NCBI GenBank assembly: GCA_030536165.1
Contig: JAUNQM010000093.1
Coordinates: 1 to 8,567 of the forward strand
DNA from: Prevotellaceae bacterium
GTDB taxonomy: Bacteria; Bacteroidota; Bacteroidia; Bacteroidales; Bacteroidaceae
DNA length: 8,567 nucleotides
Direction: 5' to 3'
Shown here: positions 8,122-8,567 of the stretch, in pieces
Position numbering within the stretch: the first letter of the stretch is position 1
Layout of the letters: every line of letters starts with the position of its first letter
The notes under the pieces: model-generated
Told to the model about the DNA's origin: nothing
Database searches by the model: none
The model's input: the letters and a program-made list of their open reading frames with translations, nothing else
Position numbers and translations under genes: made by a program

Positions 8122-8132
8122 TCAGAATTTTG

Positions 8133-8157
8133 GCAGAGGCGCAAAGGAGCGCAGAGG
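8133..8157 (+). repeat. GCAGAGG/GCAAAGG imperfect direct repeats
   Basis: Three copies of a GCRRAGG-like unit lie close together: GCAGAGG (8133-8139), GCAAAGG (8141-8147) and GCAGAGG (8151-8157). The same CGCAGAG core is at 8017-8023 and, inverted, at 8247-8253, so five occurrences of one motif family sit within about 240 bp. Confidence 0.55.
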
Positions 8158-8211
8158 GGTCCCCTCCATTTCCCCCGATAGGGGAGTGCCCAATTCCTCT
8201 CATACGGGGAA
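8154..8211. repeat. GC-tract palindrome and two hairpins (REP-like)
   Basis: GAGGGG (8154-8159) and CCCCTC (8161-8166) form a near-continuous palindrome around one T. TCCCC (8171-8175) pairs with GGGGA (8181-8185) over a 5-nt loop, CGATA. TTCCTC (8194-8199) pairs with GGGGAA (8206-8211) with one wobble over a 6-nt loop. The second hairpin is followed by AGTTAGGGTAGGCTTT. The pattern of C-tract, short loop, G-tract and GGG-containing tail resembles extragenic repeats I associate with Bacteroidetes genomes; that family assignment is from memory. Confidence 0.5.
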
Positions 8212-8297
8212 AGTTAGGGTAGGCTTTCTTTTGCGTTCAAGTTGCACTCTGCGTGAAATCACACATTCAAGACTTGTGCAAAATTATATCTAAATGA

Positions 8298-8414
8298 CGC
8301 TTGAGACTCGCCTCTTGGTGTCTGATTCGGCACCTATGTCTCAGCTATTAGCGGAGCAAATAGAAAAAATACGAAAAAGATAGGACAAAAGTGACTCTTT
8401 TGTCTCATATTTGC
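8298..8414. other. Two adjacent nested stem-loops, candidate structured RNA or repeat
   Basis: Structure 1: CGCT (8298-8301) with AGCG (8350-8353), TGAGAC (8302-8307) with GTCTCA (8338-8343), and GGTGTC (8317-8322) with GGCACC (8329-8334, one wobble). This gives 16 pairs in one nested fold. Structure 2: GCAAATA (8356-8362) with TATTTGC (8408-8414), enclosing GACAAAAG (8384-8391) with CTTTTGTC (8397-8404) over a 5-nt loop. A purine-rich internal loop (8363-8383) separates the two stems. Orientation, transcription and function are unknown. Confidence 0.4.
8374..8404 (-). terminator. Possible leftward terminator
   Basis: Read on the minus strand, the perfect 8-bp stem (8384-8391 with 8397-8404) is followed by CTATC and then five Ts (8378-8374) and a second T-run. 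It could end a leftward transcript entering from the right. The U-tract starts five nucleotides after the stem, which weakens the call, and no gene feeding it is visible. Confidence 0.25.
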
Positions 8415-8448
8415 ATTGCAATTCATTTTATGGGGCGTCGCGCTTAGT

Positions 8449-8473
8449 GGTGGTTTGGTGGCTGCGGGGTGGG
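8449..8473 (+). other. G-rich tract with two-tetrad G-quadruplex potential
   Basis: Six G-runs (8449-8450, 8452-8453, 8457-8458, 8460-8461, 8466-8469 and 8471-8473) fall within 25 bp, separated by one to four bases. The composition is strongly G-skewed compared with the AT-rich DNA to the left. A two-tetrad quadruplex is possible but would be weak. Confidence 0.4.
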
Positions 8474-8514
8474 TGTTGTAATGCTTTACATGGCTTGTCC
8501 TTTAATCTACCTCT

Positions 8515-8567
8515 CCACACCTTAGGCGTTTAGCTTTTCATACCTTAGGTGTTTCGGCTGTCATACC
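8515..8567. repeat. 23-bp tandem repeat running off the window end
   Basis: Unit A is 8515-8537 and unit B is 8538-8560; they agree at 16 of 23 positions and share the core ACCTTAGG at 8519-8526 and 8542-8549. The third unit starts at 8561 with seven of seven bases matching unit B before the sequence ends. The period is not a multiple of three, so this is not a simple in-frame protein repeat. Confidence 0.6.

Larger units (their letters stand above)
8012..8258. repeat. 12-bp perfect inverted repeat enclosing 223 bp
   Basis: TTTCACGCAGAG at 8012-8023 is the exact reverse complement of CTCTGCGTGAAA at 8247-8258. The enclosed 223 bp contains five small hairpins or palindromes and further CGCAGAG-like motifs, but no transposase. 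No obvious target-site duplication flanks the arms. It could be a degraded miniature mobile element or two members of a dispersed repeat family in opposite orientation. Confidence 0.55.
7939..8567. other. Non-coding, repeat- and hairpin-rich intergenic region running to the window end
   Basis: Beyond the protease promoter I see no convincing gene in about 630 bp. The open frames are short, lack homology that I recognise, and translate from repeat-like DNA. The stretch instead holds a chain of small perfect or near-perfect hairpins, a 12-bp inverted repeat, several copies of a CGCAGAG-type motif, GC-tract palindromes, nested stem-loops, a G-rich tract and a 23-bp tandem repeat at the right edge. 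These are listed separately. The next gene to the right is outside the window. Confidence 0.7.

Noticed and set aside
8279..8286. Minus-strand TAATTTTG, a match to the -7 promoter consensus
   Set aside because: No -33 partner lies at a suitable distance, and it is about 400 bp from the protease start, which has a better promoter.
7904..8293. A 129-residue plus-strand open frame to the right of the protease
   Set aside because: It begins inside the protease promoter on the opposite strand, crosses the hairpins and repeats, and its translation looks like repeat-derived sequence without a recognisable domain.
8298..8353. Integron attC site
   Set aside because: The nested fold superficially resembles one, but the required RYYYAAC/GTTRRRY core sites are absent and no integrase is present.
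8515..8567. CRISPR-like array
   Set aside because: The 23-bp period is a head-to-tail tandem repeat with no unique spacers between copies, and there are no cas genes.

Overview
The window looks like a chromosomal segment from a Bacteroidales bacterium, most likely Prevotella or a close relative (Segatella). Four things support this. There is a secreted C10 (streptopain/interpain-type) cysteine protease carrying a BspA-like leucine-rich repeat and a C-terminal dockerin-like calcium-binding tail. There is a GH2 enzyme of the long Bacteroidetes type. The protease has a Bacteroidetes-type promoter (TAnnTTTG -7 box). No start codon has a clear Shine-Dalgarno sequence. The genus assignment is inference from gene types, not a database match.

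Layout: (1) Positions 1-2568 (+) hold the 3' part of a GH2-family glycoside hydrolase cut by the left window edge, with both catalytic glutamates visible. (2) A 78-bp gap contains four tandem heptamers. (3) Positions 2647-3243 (+) hold ysxC/engB, the ribosome-assembly GTPase. (4) Positions 3225-4988 (+) hold an ABC-F (Uup-like) ATPase whose start codon lies inside the end of ysxC, a 19-nt overlap that implies co-transcription and probably coupled translation. (5) A perfect 11-bp stem hairpin at 5084-5110 sits between convergent genes and can serve as a terminator in both directions. (6) Positions 5115-7883 (-) hold a 922-residue secreted multidomain C10 protease with its own promoter at about 7907-7938. 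(7) Positions 7884-8567 hold no convincing gene. After the protease promoter this stretch is dense in hairpins, inverted repeats, CGCAGAG-type repeats, G-rich tracts and, at the right edge, a 23-bp tandem repeat.

Functionally, ysxC and the ABC-F gene form a plausible translation/ribosome module. The GH2 enzyme and the C10 protease are degradative functions typical of gut or oral Bacteroidales. No SusC/SusD pair or sugar regulator is visible, so a polysaccharide-utilisation locus cannot be claimed. I see no CRISPR array, tRNA, rRNA, phage gene or transposase. The parts most worth a second look are the protease's composite architecture and active-site substitution, and the structured non-coding right-hand 600 bp. 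I do not see clear evidence of a wholly new system.
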